Counted from the stretch's first letter, positions 38,225-49,777 are shown. The stretch is 64,000 nucleotides of DNA from Acetobacteraceae bacterium (GCA_027487385.1 JAIYDS010000236.1:1-64000), one strand, 5' to 3'. Program-made: numbers and translations. The notes: generated by a model from the sequence alone, not told the origin.

Positions 38225-38889
38225 ACGCGTCTGATCGACCAAGCGTCAGCGAGGGCGTGAATCAGCCGCCCAACAATGAGACCGATCTGGAAATCTACGC
38301 CCGCCAGGGCCTGGGCCGCCGCGCCGGCCCCGGTGTGGCTCCGGCGCTCGTCATCGTGGATTATGTGGTGGGCTTCGCTGACCCGTCACAATTCGGCGGC
38401 GGCAATATCGGCCCGGCCATCGAGCAGACCGTCCATCTGCTGGCCCATGCGCGCCGCAAGGGCTGGCCCGTGGCGCATACCCGCGTGGTCTATGCCGAGG
38501 ATGGCTCGGATGCCGGGGTCTTCACGCTCAAGGCGCCCTCCCTGCTCAAGCTGACCGAGCATTCGCCGCTCTCCCAGATCATCCCCGAGCTGACCCCGGC
38601 ACCTGGCGAGCTGGTGGTGCGCAAGCGCGGCGCCTCGGCCTTTTTCGACACGCATCTGGCGGGCTTCCTGACCATGCGGCGCGTGGACACGCTGATCGTG
38701 ACCGGCTGCACCACCTCGGGCTGCGTGCGGGCGACGGTGGTGGATTCCCTCCAGCATGATTTCCGCACCATCGTCGCGACGGATTGCGTGGGCGACCGCG
38801 CCATCGCGCCGCATGAGGCAAATCTTTTCGACATGGGGCAGAAATACGCGGATCTGATGACCCGTGCGGAGATCGAGGCGGCCTGGTGA
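38221..38889 (+). CDS. Isochorismatase family amidohydrolase (N-carbamoylsarcosine amidase / NicF maleamate amidase-like)
   Basis: YARQGLGRRAGPGVAPALVIVDYVVGFADPSQFGGGNI; VTGCTTSGCVRATVVDSLQHDF. Confidence 0.82.
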   Translation: MNASDRPSVSEGVNQPPNNETDLEIYARQGLGRRAGPGVAPALVIVDYVVGFADPSQFGGGNIGPAIEQTVHLLAHARRKGWPVAHTRVVYAEDGSDAGVFTLKAPSLLKLTEHSPLSQIIPELTPAPGELVVRKRGASAFFDTHLAGFLTMRRVDTLIVTGCTTSGCVRATVVDSLQHDFRTIVATDCVGDRAIAPHEANLFDMGQKYADLMTRAEIEAAW

Positions 38890-39044
38890 CGGCAGCGCCA
38901 ACAAGAGCGCAAGACATATATTCCCAAGACTTTAAGCTGTACTCTACCTGATGCGTTCTACTCCAGGTTGTTTTCCTCGAACAATTCTGGTTGATTGATG
39001 GTCGTCAGGCGCTTTTCCCTGGCCTGTCCATCGGAGTGCGCCTC

Positions 39045-41237
39045 ATGGCTCGCCGTGTTTTTCCTGGCACGTCCGGCAATGACCTGGTGAATGCCAGTCT
39101 GCTGCCGCCAGGCCATTTCGCCTTTTCCGAGCTTGAGGCCGGAATGGACAGCTTCCTGGGCTCGGCCGGCCCGGATGAGGTCTGGGGCGGCGATGGGGAT
39201 GACTTCCTGTACGGTCTGGCCGGGGCGGATCTTCTTGTCGGTGGCGACGGGATGGACCAACTCTTCGGAGGTGCGGGCCATGATCGCCTGGAGGGGGGCG
39301 CCGGGTTCGACATCCTGCTGGGCGGCGATGGCAATGACACGCTGGTCGGCGGAACGGGTCAGGACGGCCTGCTCGGCGAGGCCGGGGATGACGCGCTGAA
39401 CGCCCAGGCCGGCGATGCCTTCCTGGATGGTGGCGCGGGCGATGACACCATCACCACCACGGGCGGTCAGAGCCACGCCATCGGCGGCAACGGCAACGAC
39501 GTCTTCCACGTCAGCGGCGGCGACAATTTCGTCGAGGCCGGCGCCGGAAATGACCGCGTCCACGCCGGCACGCTGGACGACGTGATCCATGGCGGCGATG
39601 GCAATGACACCATCGTGACCTATGGCGGTCGCGCCGCCATTGATGGTGGCGATGGCCGGGACCGGATCGTCTCCGGCGATGATGATGATGCCATTCTCGG
39701 TGGCGCCGACAATGACGTGATCATCGCCGGCCATGGGCGCAATGCGGTCGAGGGCGGAACGGGGAATGACCGGATCACCACCGGCGATGGCGATGACGCG
39801 GTGCAAGGCGGCGATGGCGATGACACGATCATCGCCGGCGGCGGCGCCAGCGCGCTGGATGGCGGCAGCGGCAACGATGTGATCATCGCCGGCGCCGGCG
39901 CCGACAACATCCAGGGCGGCGAGGGCGATGATGTCATCGACGCCGGCGAAGGCGCCAACAACGTCCTCGGTGGTCAGGGGAATGACCGCATCACCACCGG
40001 GGATGGCCAGGACAATATCGATGGCGGCGAGGGCGGGGACCGCATCTCCGCTGGCGATGGGCTGAACAATATCACGGGCGGGGGCGGGCATGACACGCTG
40101 ATCGCCGGCAGCGGGACGGATTTCATCAGCGGCGATGCCGGCCATGACGTGATCGCCTCCGGCGGCGGCCAGGACTTCGTCCAGGGCGGGCTGGGGCAGG
40201 ATCGCATCACCCTGGGCGCCGGCGATGATTTTGGCAGCGGCGATGGCGGCCATGACAGCATCGAGGGCGAGGCGGGCGCCGATCACCTTGCCGGCGGCAG
40301 CGGCGATGACCTGCTGGATGGTGGCTCGGGCGCCGATGTCGTGCTGGGCGACGGGGGCGATGACACGGTGGTGGCCGCGATCGCCGACCTCACGCCCGGC
40401 GCCACGGACCAGCTGAGCGGCGGGGCGGATTTCGACACGCTGCGCCTCGCCTTCAGCAGCGCACAATGGGGCCAGGCCGCCAACCAGGCCGAGCTGGCGC
40501 GGCTCCTGGCCGATTTCGCCAACCCGGCGCTGGGCGGCGTGGTGGCCAGCGCGCGCTTCCAGTTCCAGGCACAAGGCTTCGAAGCGCTCGATGTTGTCGT
40601 GAACGGGGCCGTGCTCACCACCGCCGATGACCCGGTGGATGCGGTGGATGACCTGTTCCTGGTGAATGCGGGCGCTGTGCTCAGCGGCAGCCTGATCGCC
40701 AATGACAGCGTGCCGGACCTTCTGGGCCAGGTGCAGCGCATGACGGCCGCGCCCGGCCCGGGCGCCTTTGCCCTCAACACCGGCACGGGGGCCTTCACCT
40801 TCGACACGGCCGACCATTTCCAGGGCCTGGCCCAGGGCCAGACGCAGGATCTGAGCTTCACCTATCGCCTGCGCGATGCGGATGGCGACCAGGACCTGGC
40901 CATCGCAACCATCCGCGTGGTGGGGGTGAATGACGCGCCCGTGGTGCAGGCCCCGCTGGCCGACCAGGCCGGCGCGGAGGGCGCGCCCTTCAGCCTCACC
41001 CTGCCGGCGCTCGCCTTTGCCGATGCTGATGCCGGGGATGCGCTGACCTACACGGCGGAGCTTGATGGCGGCGCGCCGCTGCCTGGCTGGCTGAGCTTCG
41101 ATGGCGGCACGCGCAGCTTCAGCGGCACGCCCACCGATGGCGAGGATGGTGTGCTGGCCATCCGCGTGACGGCGACGGATGGGGCGCTGGCCAGCGTCAG
41201 CGACGTCTTCCTGCTCTCGATCGCCAATGTGCTCTGA
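39045..41237 (+). CDS. RTX (hemolysin-type calcium-binding repeat) protein with C-terminal cadherin/Ig-like repeats
   Basis: Many GGxGxDxhx nonapeptides; C-terminal NDAPVVQAPLADQ..GAPFSLTLPALAFADADAGDALTYTA; ATG 39045 chosen over TTG 38991. Confidence 0.9.
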   Translation: MARRVFPGTSGNDLVNASLLPPGHFAFSELEAGMDSFLGSAGPDEVWGGDGDDFLYGLAGADLLVGGDGMDQLFGGAGHDRLEGGAGFDILLGGDGNDTLVGGTGQDGLLGEAGDDALNAQAGDAFLDGGAGDDTITTTGGQSHAIGGNGNDVFHVSGGDNFVEAGAGNDRVHAGTLDDVIHGGDGNDTIVTYGGRAAIDGGDGRDRIVSGDDDDAILGGADNDVIIAGHGRNAVEGGTGNDRITTGDGDDAVQGGDGDDTIIAGGGASALDGGSGNDVIIAGAGADNIQGGEGDDVIDAGEGANNVLGGQGNDRITTGDGQDNIDGGEGGDRISAGDGLNNITGGGGHDTLIAGSGTDFISGDAGHDVIASGGGQDFVQGGLGQDRITLGAGDDFGSGDGGHDSIEGEAGADHLAGGSGDDLLDGGSGADVVLGDGGDDTVVAAIADLTPGATDQLSGGADFDTLRLAFSSAQWGQAANQAELARLLADFANPALGGVVASARFQFQAQGFEALDVVVNGAVLTTADDPVDAVDDLFLVNAGAVLSGSLIANDSVPDLLGQVQRMTAAPGPGAFALNTGTGAFTFDTADHFQGLAQGQTQDLSFTYRLRDADGDQDLAIATIRVVGVNDAPVVQAPLADQAGAEGAPFSLTLPALAFADADAGDALTYTAELDGGAPLPGWLSFDGGTRSFSGTPTDGEDGVLAIRVTATDGALASVSDVFLLSIANVL

Positions 41238-41249
41238 GGCGGGCGCGCC

Positions 41250-42628
<1,379 letters not shown>

Positions 42629-42632
<4 letters not shown>

Positions 42633-42958
42633 TGGATCAGGGCGTGCAGCGCCTGAAGGGCGGCCTTGGCTTCATTCAGCAGGCGCGGCAGGACCACGGC
42701 GGGCGGCACCGGCTGGCGATGGTCCATGGCGATCCTCGCCTCGCGCTCCAGCCCTACGGCACCAACGGCCGCCGCCGCCCCCGCCAGGCTGTGCGCGGCA
42801 CGCTCATACCCCTCCTGGTCCCCCGCCTGGGCGGCGCGCGCCAAGTCCTGGGCGAGCCGCGTCAGATCCTCCTCAAAGGTCGAAATGATCGTGCGGAACA
42901 CGTCCGGCGGGAGGTCTTCGGCCAGTTGATTGGCCACTTCGGGATCGAGTGCGCTCAT
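42629..42958 (-). CDS. Hpt domain phosphotransfer protein, LuxU-like
   Basis: 109 aa; YERAAHSLAGAAAAVGAVGLE Hpt His motif; overlaps response regulator start. Confidence 0.83.
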
Positions 42959-43046
42959 TCATGAGACTCCTTGCATTTCTGAGGGCTCGCCGTCAATGAT
43001 CCGGCGTGATTGACGCGAGCCCTGCGCAGGGTTTACCCATGGTGTG

Positions 43047-43140
43047 TCCTCGCGATTTGTCCGGCCAGCTTGCGGCGAGGTCCCAACTGGGTCGTCCCTT
43101 TGACGGGGGCGGAAAACAAGCGCGCTAAACGGCCCAGGGA
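43047..43140 (+). ncRNA. Probable SAM-II riboswitch (SAM-alpha / metA motif)
   Basis: CCTCGC-GATTTG-TCCGGCCA-GCTTGC-GGCGAGG ... GCGC-GCTAAA: P1 stem and conserved GATTTG/GCTTGC/GCTAAA blocks, upstream of metZ. Confidence 0.8.
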
Positions 43141-43215
43141 ACGCCCTCCGTGCAGGGCGCCATCCCCACCCCGCCCAGGGTGCCGGACGCCGGTCTTTTG
43201 CATGAGGGTGTCACC

Positions 43216-44421
43216 ATGTCCCGCAAGCTCCGCCCCGCCACGCAACTCGTCCGCGGCGGCCTGAACCGTTCCCATCACGGCGAGACCGCCGAGGCGATGT
43301 TCCTCACCTCGGGCTTTGTCTATGACAGCGCCGAGCAGGCCGAGGCAACCTTCAAAAACGAGATCGAGCATTACCAGTACAGCCGCTTCGCCAACCCGAC
43401 GACGACGATGCTGGAGGACCGCCTCTGCGCGATCGAGGGGGCCGAGGCCTGCCGCCTGATGGCGACCGGGATGGCCGCGGTGCATTCCGCGCTTCTCTCC
43501 CACCTCAAGACCGGGGATCGCCTGGTGGCGTCCCGCGCGCTGTTCGGCTCCTGCCATTGGATCGTGAGCACGCTGCTGCCGCGCTATGGCATCCATGCCG
43601 AATTCGTGGACGGCACGGACATGGCGCAATGGGAAACGGCGCTGAGCAAGCCCGCCACCATGGTGCTGCTGGAAAGCCCCTCCAACCCCATGCTGGAGCT
43701 GGTGGACGTCGTCGCTGTCTGCAAGCTGGCCCATGCCGCGGGCGCGCTGGTGGTGGTGGACAATGTCTTCGCCACGCCGCTGCTGCAGAAGCCCTTCGAG
43801 CAGGGCGCCGATGTGGTGGTCTATTCCTGCACCAAGCACATGGACGGCCAGGGCCGCGTGCTGGGCGGCGCCGTGCTCGGCCGGAAGAAGTGGGTGGAGG
43901 AGGTGCTGATGCCCTTCATCCGCAACACCGGCCCCGCCATGTCGCCCTTCAACGCCTGGGTCATCCTGAAGGGGCTGGAAACGCTGAAGCTGCGGGTGGA
44001 CCAGATGTGCCGCAACGCCGCCGCCGTCGCGGATTTCCTCTCCGAGCGGACCGAGATCGCGCGCGTTCTCTACCCCTTCCGGGCCGACCATCCGCAGCAT
44101 GCGCTGGCGGTGCGGCAGATGTCGGGCGGCGGCACGCTGGTCACCTTTGACATTCGCGGCGGGAAGGAGGCCTGCTTTCGCTTCATGAACGCGCTGCAGG
44201 TCGTGGACATCTCCAACAACCTCGGGGATTCGAAGTCGCTCGCCACGCACCCGGCCACCACCACCCATATGCGCATCGGGCCGGAGGAGCGTGCGAAGCT
44301 CGGCATCACCGACGGCACGGTGCGCCTCTCGGTGGGCCTCGAGGATGTGGCGGACCTGATCGAGGACCTGGCCGAGGCGCTGGACGCGGTCAGCGCGCCC
44401 GGCCTGCGCGCGGCGGAGTAG
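43216..44421 (+). CDS. metZ: O-succinylhomoserine sulfhydrylase
   Basis: LRPATQLVRGGLNRSHHGETAEAMFLTSGFVYDSAEQAEATF; VVYSCTKHMDGQGRVLGGAVLG PLP Lys motif; SD GAGGGTG before the ATG. Confidence 0.94.
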   Translation: MSRKLRPATQLVRGGLNRSHHGETAEAMFLTSGFVYDSAEQAEATFKNEIEHYQYSRFANPTTTMLEDRLCAIEGAEACRLMATGMAAVHSALLSHLKTGDRLVASRALFGSCHWIVSTLLPRYGIHAEFVDGTDMAQWETALSKPATMVLLESPSNPMLELVDVVAVCKLAHAAGALVVVDNVFATPLLQKPFEQGADVVVYSCTKHMDGQGRVLGGAVLGRKKWVEEVLMPFIRNTGPAMSPFNAWVILKGLETLKLRVDQMCRNAAAVADFLSERTEIARVLYPFRADHPQHALAVRQMSGGGTLVTFDIRGGKEACFRFMNALQVVDISNNLGDSKSLATHPATTTHMRIGPEERAKLGITDGTVRLSVGLEDVADLIEDLAEALDAVSAPGLRAAE

Positions 44422-44454
44422 CCCCGCGGGGGCGAGCCATGGCAGGATGACCAC

Positions 44455-45060
44455 ATGACCCTGGAAACCTGGCTCGCCTTCGCCCTCGCCTCGCTCATCA
44501 CCGTGATGATCCCGGGGCCCGTCGTGGTCTTCATCCTCGGCCGTTCGCTCGGCGGCGGGTGGCGCGCAGCGCTGCCCACCGTGGGCGGCGTGGCGCTGGG
44601 CGATGCGGTGGCGCTTGCCGCCTCGCTCGCCGGGCTGGGCGCGCTGCTGGCGGCGAGTGCGACGGCCTTCACCGTCGCGAAATGGCTGGGCGCCGCCTAC
44701 CTGATCTGGCTCGGCGTGAAGCTCTGGCGCGCCCCGGTCGGCGAGGCGGTGGCGCTGCCCGCAAGGAATGCCTTCCGCGACGCCTTCCTGGTGACGGTGC
44801 TGAATCCCAAGAGCATCGCCTTCTTCGTGGCCTTCCTGCCGCAATTCCTCGATCCGGCGCGGCCCTACCTGCCGCAGGCGGCGCTGGTGCTGGTCACCTT
44901 CGTGGGCCTCGGCGCGCTCAATGCGCTGGGCTATGCGCTGCTGGCGGGCAAGCTTTCGGATGCGGTCCGCCGCGTCTCCGTGCGGCGCGCCTTCAACCGC
45001 GTGGGTGGTGCGATGCTGATGGGCGCCGGTGTCGCCACCGCCGCGATGCGCCGCACATGA
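44455..45060 (+). CDS. LysE family translocator
   Basis: MIPGPVVVFILGRSLGGGWRAALPTVGGVALGDAV; LGAAYLIWLGVKLWR. Confidence 0.93.
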   Translation: MTLETWLAFALASLITVMIPGPVVVFILGRSLGGGWRAALPTVGGVALGDAVALAASLAGLGALLAASATAFTVAKWLGAAYLIWLGVKLWRAPVGEAVALPARNAFRDAFLVTVLNPKSIAFFVAFLPQFLDPARPYLPQAALVLVTFVGLGALNALGYALLAGKLSDAVRRVSVRRAFNRVGGAMLMGAGVATAAMRRT

Positions 45061-45458
45061 GGCCCTACACCACCGTCACGCGCGGCGTGCGCGTCACCAT
45101 CCGCCCTTTCTACCTGGCCGATCAGTCGGAGCCTTCCGAAGGCCGGTATGTGTGGGCCTATAAGGTCCAGATCGAGAATCTCGGCCAGTCCACGGTGCAA
45201 TTGCTGAAGCGCAGCTGGGTCATCACCGATGGCATGGGCCGCGAAATGCGCGTCCATGGCGAGGGGGTGGTGGGCGAGCAGCCGATCCTCGAACCTGGCG
45301 AGAGCTTCGACTATACCTCGGGGACGCCCTTGCCGACGCCCTCGGGCTTCATGCGCGGCACCTACCACATGATCGTGGTCGAGACGGGCGAGGCCTTCGA
45401 CGCGGCGGTGCCGGCCTTTTCGCTGGACAGTCCGCATCAGCAGGGCGGCGTCCATTGA
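45057..45458 (+). CDS. apaG: ApaG protein
   Basis: VTIRPFYLADQSEPSEGRYVWAYKVQIENLGQSTVQLLKRSWVITD...GEGVVGEQPILEPGESFDYTSG. Confidence 0.96.
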   Translation: MRPYTTVTRGVRVTIRPFYLADQSEPSEGRYVWAYKVQIENLGQSTVQLLKRSWVITDGMGREMRVHGEGVVGEQPILEPGESFDYTSGTPLPTPSGFMRGTYHMIVVETGEAFDAAVPAFSLDSPHQQGGVH

Positions 45459-45527
45459 CAGCCGGGCTCAGAGAGATTCCGTCCTTCCGCCCGGATGGTG
45501 CTTGCGGAGTCGCTGCCCCGCCCCATC

Positions 45528-45592
45528 TGGCCAGTTCTGAGGCGTGACGCGCCCCCGCCCTGGGGGTGATGCAGGCCTCCAGGGAATTGCCA
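45528..45592 (+). promoter_or_regulatory. Long imperfect hairpin in the folE leader, 3' arm covering the putative SD
   Basis: TGGCcAgTTCtGAGGC ... GGCCTCcAGGGAAtTGCCA, ends 5 nt before the folE ATG. Confidence 0.45.
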
Positions 45593-45597
45593 AAGCC

Positions 45598-46239
45598 ATG
45601 AATGTCCAATTGCCCGCCACCACCAAGGCCGATGACAAGATGAGCGGTATCGTCCGTCCCAGCCGCGCCGAGGCCGAGGCCGCTGTCCGCACCTTGCTGC
45701 TCTGGGCCGGCGATGATCCGGACCGCGAGGGCCTGGTGGACACGCCCGCCCGCGTCGCCCGCGCCTATGAGGAATTCTTCGCCGGCTATGGCGATGATCC
45801 GGTCGCGATGCTCGCCCGCTCCTTCGAGGAAACGGACGGCTATGACGAGATGGTCGTGCTGCGCGACATCCGCCTGGAGAGCCATTGCGAGCACCACATG
45901 GTTCCCATTATCGGCAAGGCGCATATCGCCTATCTGCCGAATGGCCGCGTGGTGGGGATCTCCAAGCTGGCCCGCGTCATCGAGACCTATGCCAAGCGCC
46001 TCCAGATCCAGGAAAAGCTGACGGCGCAGATCGCCAACACGATCGAGACCGTGCTGCAGCCCAAGGGTGTGGCCGTCGTGATCGAGGCGGCGCACCAGTG
46101 CATGACCACGCGCGGCATCCACAAGCCGGGCGTCTCCATGGTCACCTCGCGCATGCTGGGCGAATTCCGCACCAATGACGCGACGCGCCGTGAGTTCCTC
46201 TCGATCATCAGCGGCTCGCGCGGGATCCTCGAAGGCTGA
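45598..46239 (+). CDS. folE: GTP cyclohydrolase I
   Basis: [52 protein letters not shown]. Confidence 0.97.
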   Translation: MNVQLPATTKADDKMSGIVRPSRAEAEAAVRTLLLWAGDDPDREGLVDTPARVARAYEEFFAGYGDDPVAMLARSFEETDGYDEMVVLRDIRLESHCEHHMVPIIGKAHIAYLPNGRVVGISKLARVIETYAKRLQIQEKLTAQIANTIETVLQPKGVAVVIEAAHQCMTTRGIHKPGVSMVTSRMLGEFRTNDATRREFLSIISGSRGILEG

Positions 46240-46321
46240 ATCGCCCGGCCGCACCCGCCTGTCCTGGTTTGCAGGCGGGTGCGAATGGGCTAACCGAGGG
46301 GCTTGTTCTCGCACGGGTCCC

Positions 46322-46978
46322 ATGTCCGCCATACGCATCGCTCCCTCGCTGCTCGCCGCCGATTTCACCCGCCTGGGCGAGGAAGTGCGCGCCATTGAAG
46401 CCGCCGGGGCGGACTGGCTGCATCTGGACATCATGGACGGCCATTTCGTCCCGAACATCAGCTTCGGGCCGGGCCTGGTGAAGGCCTTGCGGCCGCACAG
46501 CCGAATGCCCTTCGACGTCCATCTAATGATCGCCCCGGCCGACCCCTACCTGGCCGCCTTCGCCGAGGCCGGCGCCGACATCATCAGCCTGCACCCCGAG
46601 GCCGGGCCGCATCTGCACCGCAGCCTGCAGACCATCCGCGCCCTTGGCAGGAAGGCCGGCGTGGTGCTGAACCCGGCCACCCCCGTCGAATCCCTGGCCC
46701 ATGTGCTGGACCTGACGGATCTCATCCTCGTCATGTCGGTCAATCCGGGCTTTGGCGGGCAATCCTTCCTCTCCAGCCAGTTGGAGAAGATCGCGACCCT
46801 GCGCCGGATGATCACCCAATCCGGCCATGAGATCGCCCTCCAGGTGGATGGCGGCGTCACCTTGAAGACCGCCCCGGATTGCATTGCGGCCGGTGCGGAT
46901 GTTCTTGTGGCGGGAACAGCCGTGTTTGGTGCCCCGGATTACGCCGCGGCCATCGCTGGACTGAGGGGAGGTGCCTGA
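46322..46978 (+). CDS. rpe: Ribulose-phosphate 3-epimerase
   Basis: [46 protein letters not shown]. Confidence 0.97.
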   Translation: MSAIRIAPSLLAADFTRLGEEVRAIEAAGADWLHLDIMDGHFVPNISFGPGLVKALRPHSRMPFDVHLMIAPADPYLAAFAEAGADIISLHPEAGPHLHRSLQTIRALGRKAGVVLNPATPVESLAHVLDLTDLILVMSVNPGFGGQSFLSSQLEKIATLRRMITQSGHEIALQVDGGVTLKTAPDCIAAGADVLVAGTAVFGAPDYAAAIAGLRGGA

Positions 46979-48594
46979 TGGCCGACATCTTCCGCGGCGT
47001 GCGCGGGCTCTTCTCACGGCTCAAGCCGGTGCGCGTGCCCGATGCGCCGGCGCGTTCCTTCCGCGACCTCTGGCCCGGCGATGCGGCGCGCGGCGCGCGC
47101 CTGCTGCGCGGCGAGTTCGAGGTGCTGGGCTCCGCCCGGCTGCTGAATGACTGGTCACCCGGGGCAGGGCCCATCCTGTGGCGGCAGGCCGCCCACAGCT
47201 TCGCCTGGTTGCGGGACTTGCGGATGCTGGGCACCGATGCCGCCCGCGTGAAGGCGCGCGACCTGACGGAGGATTGGCTGGCCCGTGGCAGCACCGAGCC
47301 CATGGCCCTCGCGCCGGAGGTCATGGCCGCCCGCATTTCCGCCTGGCTCGGCCATTGGGATTTCCTGGCGGCCACGGCCGAGGAAGGCTTCCGCCGCCCG
47401 CTCCTGCAACGCCTGGCGCAGGATGGCCGCGCCCTCTCCGCCAGCCTGCCGGCCGAGGCCGCGCATCGTGGCGCGCTCGTCGTTCTCAAGGGCAGCATCG
47501 CCGCCGCCGTGGCGATGGAGGAGGAGGCCTGGCTGACCCGGGCGCTGCGCTTCCTGCCGGCCGAGCTGGAGCGCCAATTCCATCCCGATGGCGGCCATGT
47601 GGAGCGCAGCCCCGCCACCCAACTCCTGGCCCTCCAGGACCTGATCGAAATCCGCAACCTGCTGAATGGCGTGGGCATCAGCTCACCGCCGCAGCTTTCC
47701 ACCGCGCTGGAGCGCGCAGGCCAGGCGCTTCGCCTGTTCCGCCATGGCGACATGTCCCTCGCCCTCTTCAACGGCACGCGGGAGGAGGCGCCCTCGTTGG
47801 TGGATGTCGTCCTCGCCCAGGGGCTGGCCAAGGGTCGCGCGCCCATGCTGCTGGAGGAGACGGGCTTCCAGCGCATGGCGGCCGGGCGCACCCTGGTCAT
47901 CGCCGATTGCGGCGCGCCGCCGCCGGGCCGCGCGCCGGATGCGGCCTCCGGCCTGCCGCGGGGCGCCGACCGGCCGGCCCATGCCGGCACCCTCTCCTTC
48001 GAGATGTCCATCGGGCGGGACCGGCTGATCGTGAATTGCGGTGCCGCCCCCGCCGCCGATGCCGCCTGGCGCGACGCGCTGCGCGGCACCGCCGCCCATT
48101 CCACCCTGACCCTGGCCGACACCAACAGCTCCGAGCTGCGCGAGGAAGGCCTGGGCCGCCGGCCGGAGCGCGTGGAGATCGAGCGGCAGGAGGCCAATGG
48201 CGCGCAATGGCTGGAGGTCGGCCATGACGGCTATCGCCGCACCCATGGCGTGGTGCATCGGCGGCGGCTCTATCTCTCGGAGACCGGCGATGACCTGCGT
48301 GGCGAGGATTCGCTGGAACCCTTTCCCGGCCCCGCCACCGCCTGGGCCATCCGCTTCCACCTGCATCCGGGCGTCACCGCCGTCCTCCAGGAGGAGGAGG
48401 GCGGTGTGCTGATGCGCCTGCCGGGCGGCCAGGGCTGGCGCTTCCGGGCCCGCGGGGCGCGGGTCGAGCTGGAAGAAAGCGTCTATCTCGCGGCGGAACC
48501 TCGGCGGACCAGCCAGATCGTGCTGACCTCGGATGGCGAGGCGGAGACGGTGCAATGGGCGATCAGCCGGGTGGTGCCGGGGGGCGAGACGTAG
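46978..48594 (+). CDS. Heparinase II/III family protein
   Basis: [64 protein letters not shown]. Confidence 0.88.
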   Translation: MADIFRGVRGLFSRLKPVRVPDAPARSFRDLWPGDAARGARLLRGEFEVLGSARLLNDWSPGAGPILWRQAAHSFAWLRDLRMLGTDAARVKARDLTEDWLARGSTEPMALAPEVMAARISAWLGHWDFLAATAEEGFRRPLLQRLAQDGRALSASLPAEAAHRGALVVLKGSIAAAVAMEEEAWLTRALRFLPAELERQFHPDGGHVERSPATQLLALQDLIEIRNLLNGVGISSPPQLSTALERAGQALRLFRHGDMSLALFNGTREEAPSLVDVVLAQGLAKGRAPMLLEETGFQRMAAGRTLVIADCGAPPPGRAPDAASGLPRGADRPAHAGTLSFEMSIGRDRLIVNCGAAPAADAAWRDALRGTAAHSTLTLADTNSSELREEGLGRRPERVEIERQEANGAQWLEVGHDGYRRTHGVVHRRRLYLSETGDDLRGEDSLEPFPGPATAWAIRFHLHPGVTAVLQEEEGGVLMRLPGGQGWRFRARGARVELEESVYLAAEPRRTSQIVLTSDGEAETVQWAISRVVPGGET

Positions 48595-48691
48595 CAAGGG
48601 GCTTTGCCCCCTGCACCCCCACAAGGGAGCGGAGCCCCCTTGACCCCACGCAACAGGGATCCAACCCATCAAGATCCTTCAGCTCACCAAT

Positions 48692-49777
48692 GTGGATTTT
48701 TCGCTGCGGCATTTTCTGCTGCCGGTCATGCGAGGCGCGCGCGCGCGCGGGCATGAGGTGGTGGGCATCGCGGCCGAGGGGCCGCTGCTCGACATCGCCC
48801 GCGGCGAGGGGTTCCGCATCATTCCCGTGCCCATGCAGCGCAGCCTGGACCCGCGCGCCCATCTGCCGGCCTTTCGCGAATTGCGGCGGATCATGCGCGA
48901 AGAAAAATTCGACCTGGTGCACGCGCATATGCCCATCTCGGGCTTCCTCGCCCGCGCCGCCGCCCGGGCCGAGCGCGTGCCGCGCATCGCCTATACCTGC
49001 CACGGCTTCCTCTTCAACCAGCCGGGCCCACTCTGGCGGCGCGGGCTTTCGCTCGGCGTGGAATGGGTGGGCGGGCGCATGACCGATACCTTCCTGACGG
49101 TCAGCGAGGAGGAGGCCGCCGATGCGCGCCGCCTCTGGATCCATCGCGGTGCCACCGCCACCGGCAATGGGCGGGACCCCGCGATCTTCCATCCCGATGC
49201 CGAAGCCCGCGCCGCGCTGCGCGCCGAGATGGGCGTGGGGCAGGGGGATTGCGTCGTCATCGGGATTTCCCGCCTGGTGCGCCACAAGGGCTGGCCGGAG
49301 CTGCTCCAGGCCATGGAGAGCGTGCCCGGCGCCCAGCTCTGGGTGGTGGGGGAGCGCCTGGCTTCCGACCATGGCGAGGACCTGACCCCGCATTTCGCCC
49401 GCGCCGCCGCCGCCCTCGGCCCGCGGCTGCGGATGCTGGGCTATCGGCATGATGTGGCGCGTCTGCTCCAGGCCGCCGACATCTTCGCCCTGCCCAGCCA
49501 TTTCGAAGGGCTGCCCATGTCCATCATCGAGGCCATGCTGAGCGGGCTGCCGGTGGTCGCCACCGAGATCAGCGGCTGCCGCGAGCAGGTGGTGGATGGA
49601 CAGACCGGCTTGCTGGTCCCGCCCATGCAGGTGGCGCCACTCGGGGCTGCGCTGGCGCGGCTGGCCGCCGATGCGTCGCTCAGGCAAAGCATGGGCGAAG
49701 CGGGCCTGGCCCGCGCCCGCGAAAGATTCACCGAGAGCGCGGTGGTGGGCCGCACGCTCGACCTTTTGGGATTGTGA
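48692..49777 (+). CDS. Glycosyltransferase family 4
   Basis: [46 protein letters not shown]; start uncertain (GTG used). Confidence 0.88.
   Translation: MDFSLRHFLLPVMRGARARGHEVVGIAAEGPLLDIARGEGFRIIPVPMQRSLDPRAHLPAFRELRRIMREEKFDLVHAHMPISGFLARAAARAERVPRIAYTCHGFLFNQPGPLWRRGLSLGVEWVGGRMTDTFLTVSEEEAADARRLWIHRGATATGNGRDPAIFHPDAEARAALRAEMGVGQGDCVVIGISRLVRHKGWPELLQAMESVPGAQLWVVGERLASDHGEDLTPHFARAAAALGPRLRMLGYRHDVARLLQAADIFALPSHFEGLPMSIIEAMLSGLPVVATEISGCREQVVDGQTGLLVPPMQVAPLGAALARLAADASLRQSMGEAGLARARERFTESAVVGRTLDLLGL

Noticed and set aside
35012-38242. 1076-aa minus-strand ORF
   Set aside because: Antisense to the EAL protein and FAD monooxygenase; no recognisable domain except its tail, which is a frame-shifted reading of the tcuA start.
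39180-40370. CRISPR-like periodic DNA in the RTX gene
   Set aside because: Periodicity follows 9-codon coding repeats with degenerate units and no spacer structure.
38958-40817. 619-aa minus-strand ORF opposite the RTX gene
   Set aside because: It is the antisense shadow of the repetitive RTX coding sequence; composition (repeats of VIAIAALDxV) mirrors the nonapeptides and the + frame has clear homology.
48596-48645. Hairpin pair AGGGGCTTTGCCCCCT / AAGGGAGCGGAGCCCCCTT as another copy of the interspersed repeat
   Set aside because: Sequence differs from the five-copy family; only one instance seen here, so kept as an ordinary structured intergenic stretch.
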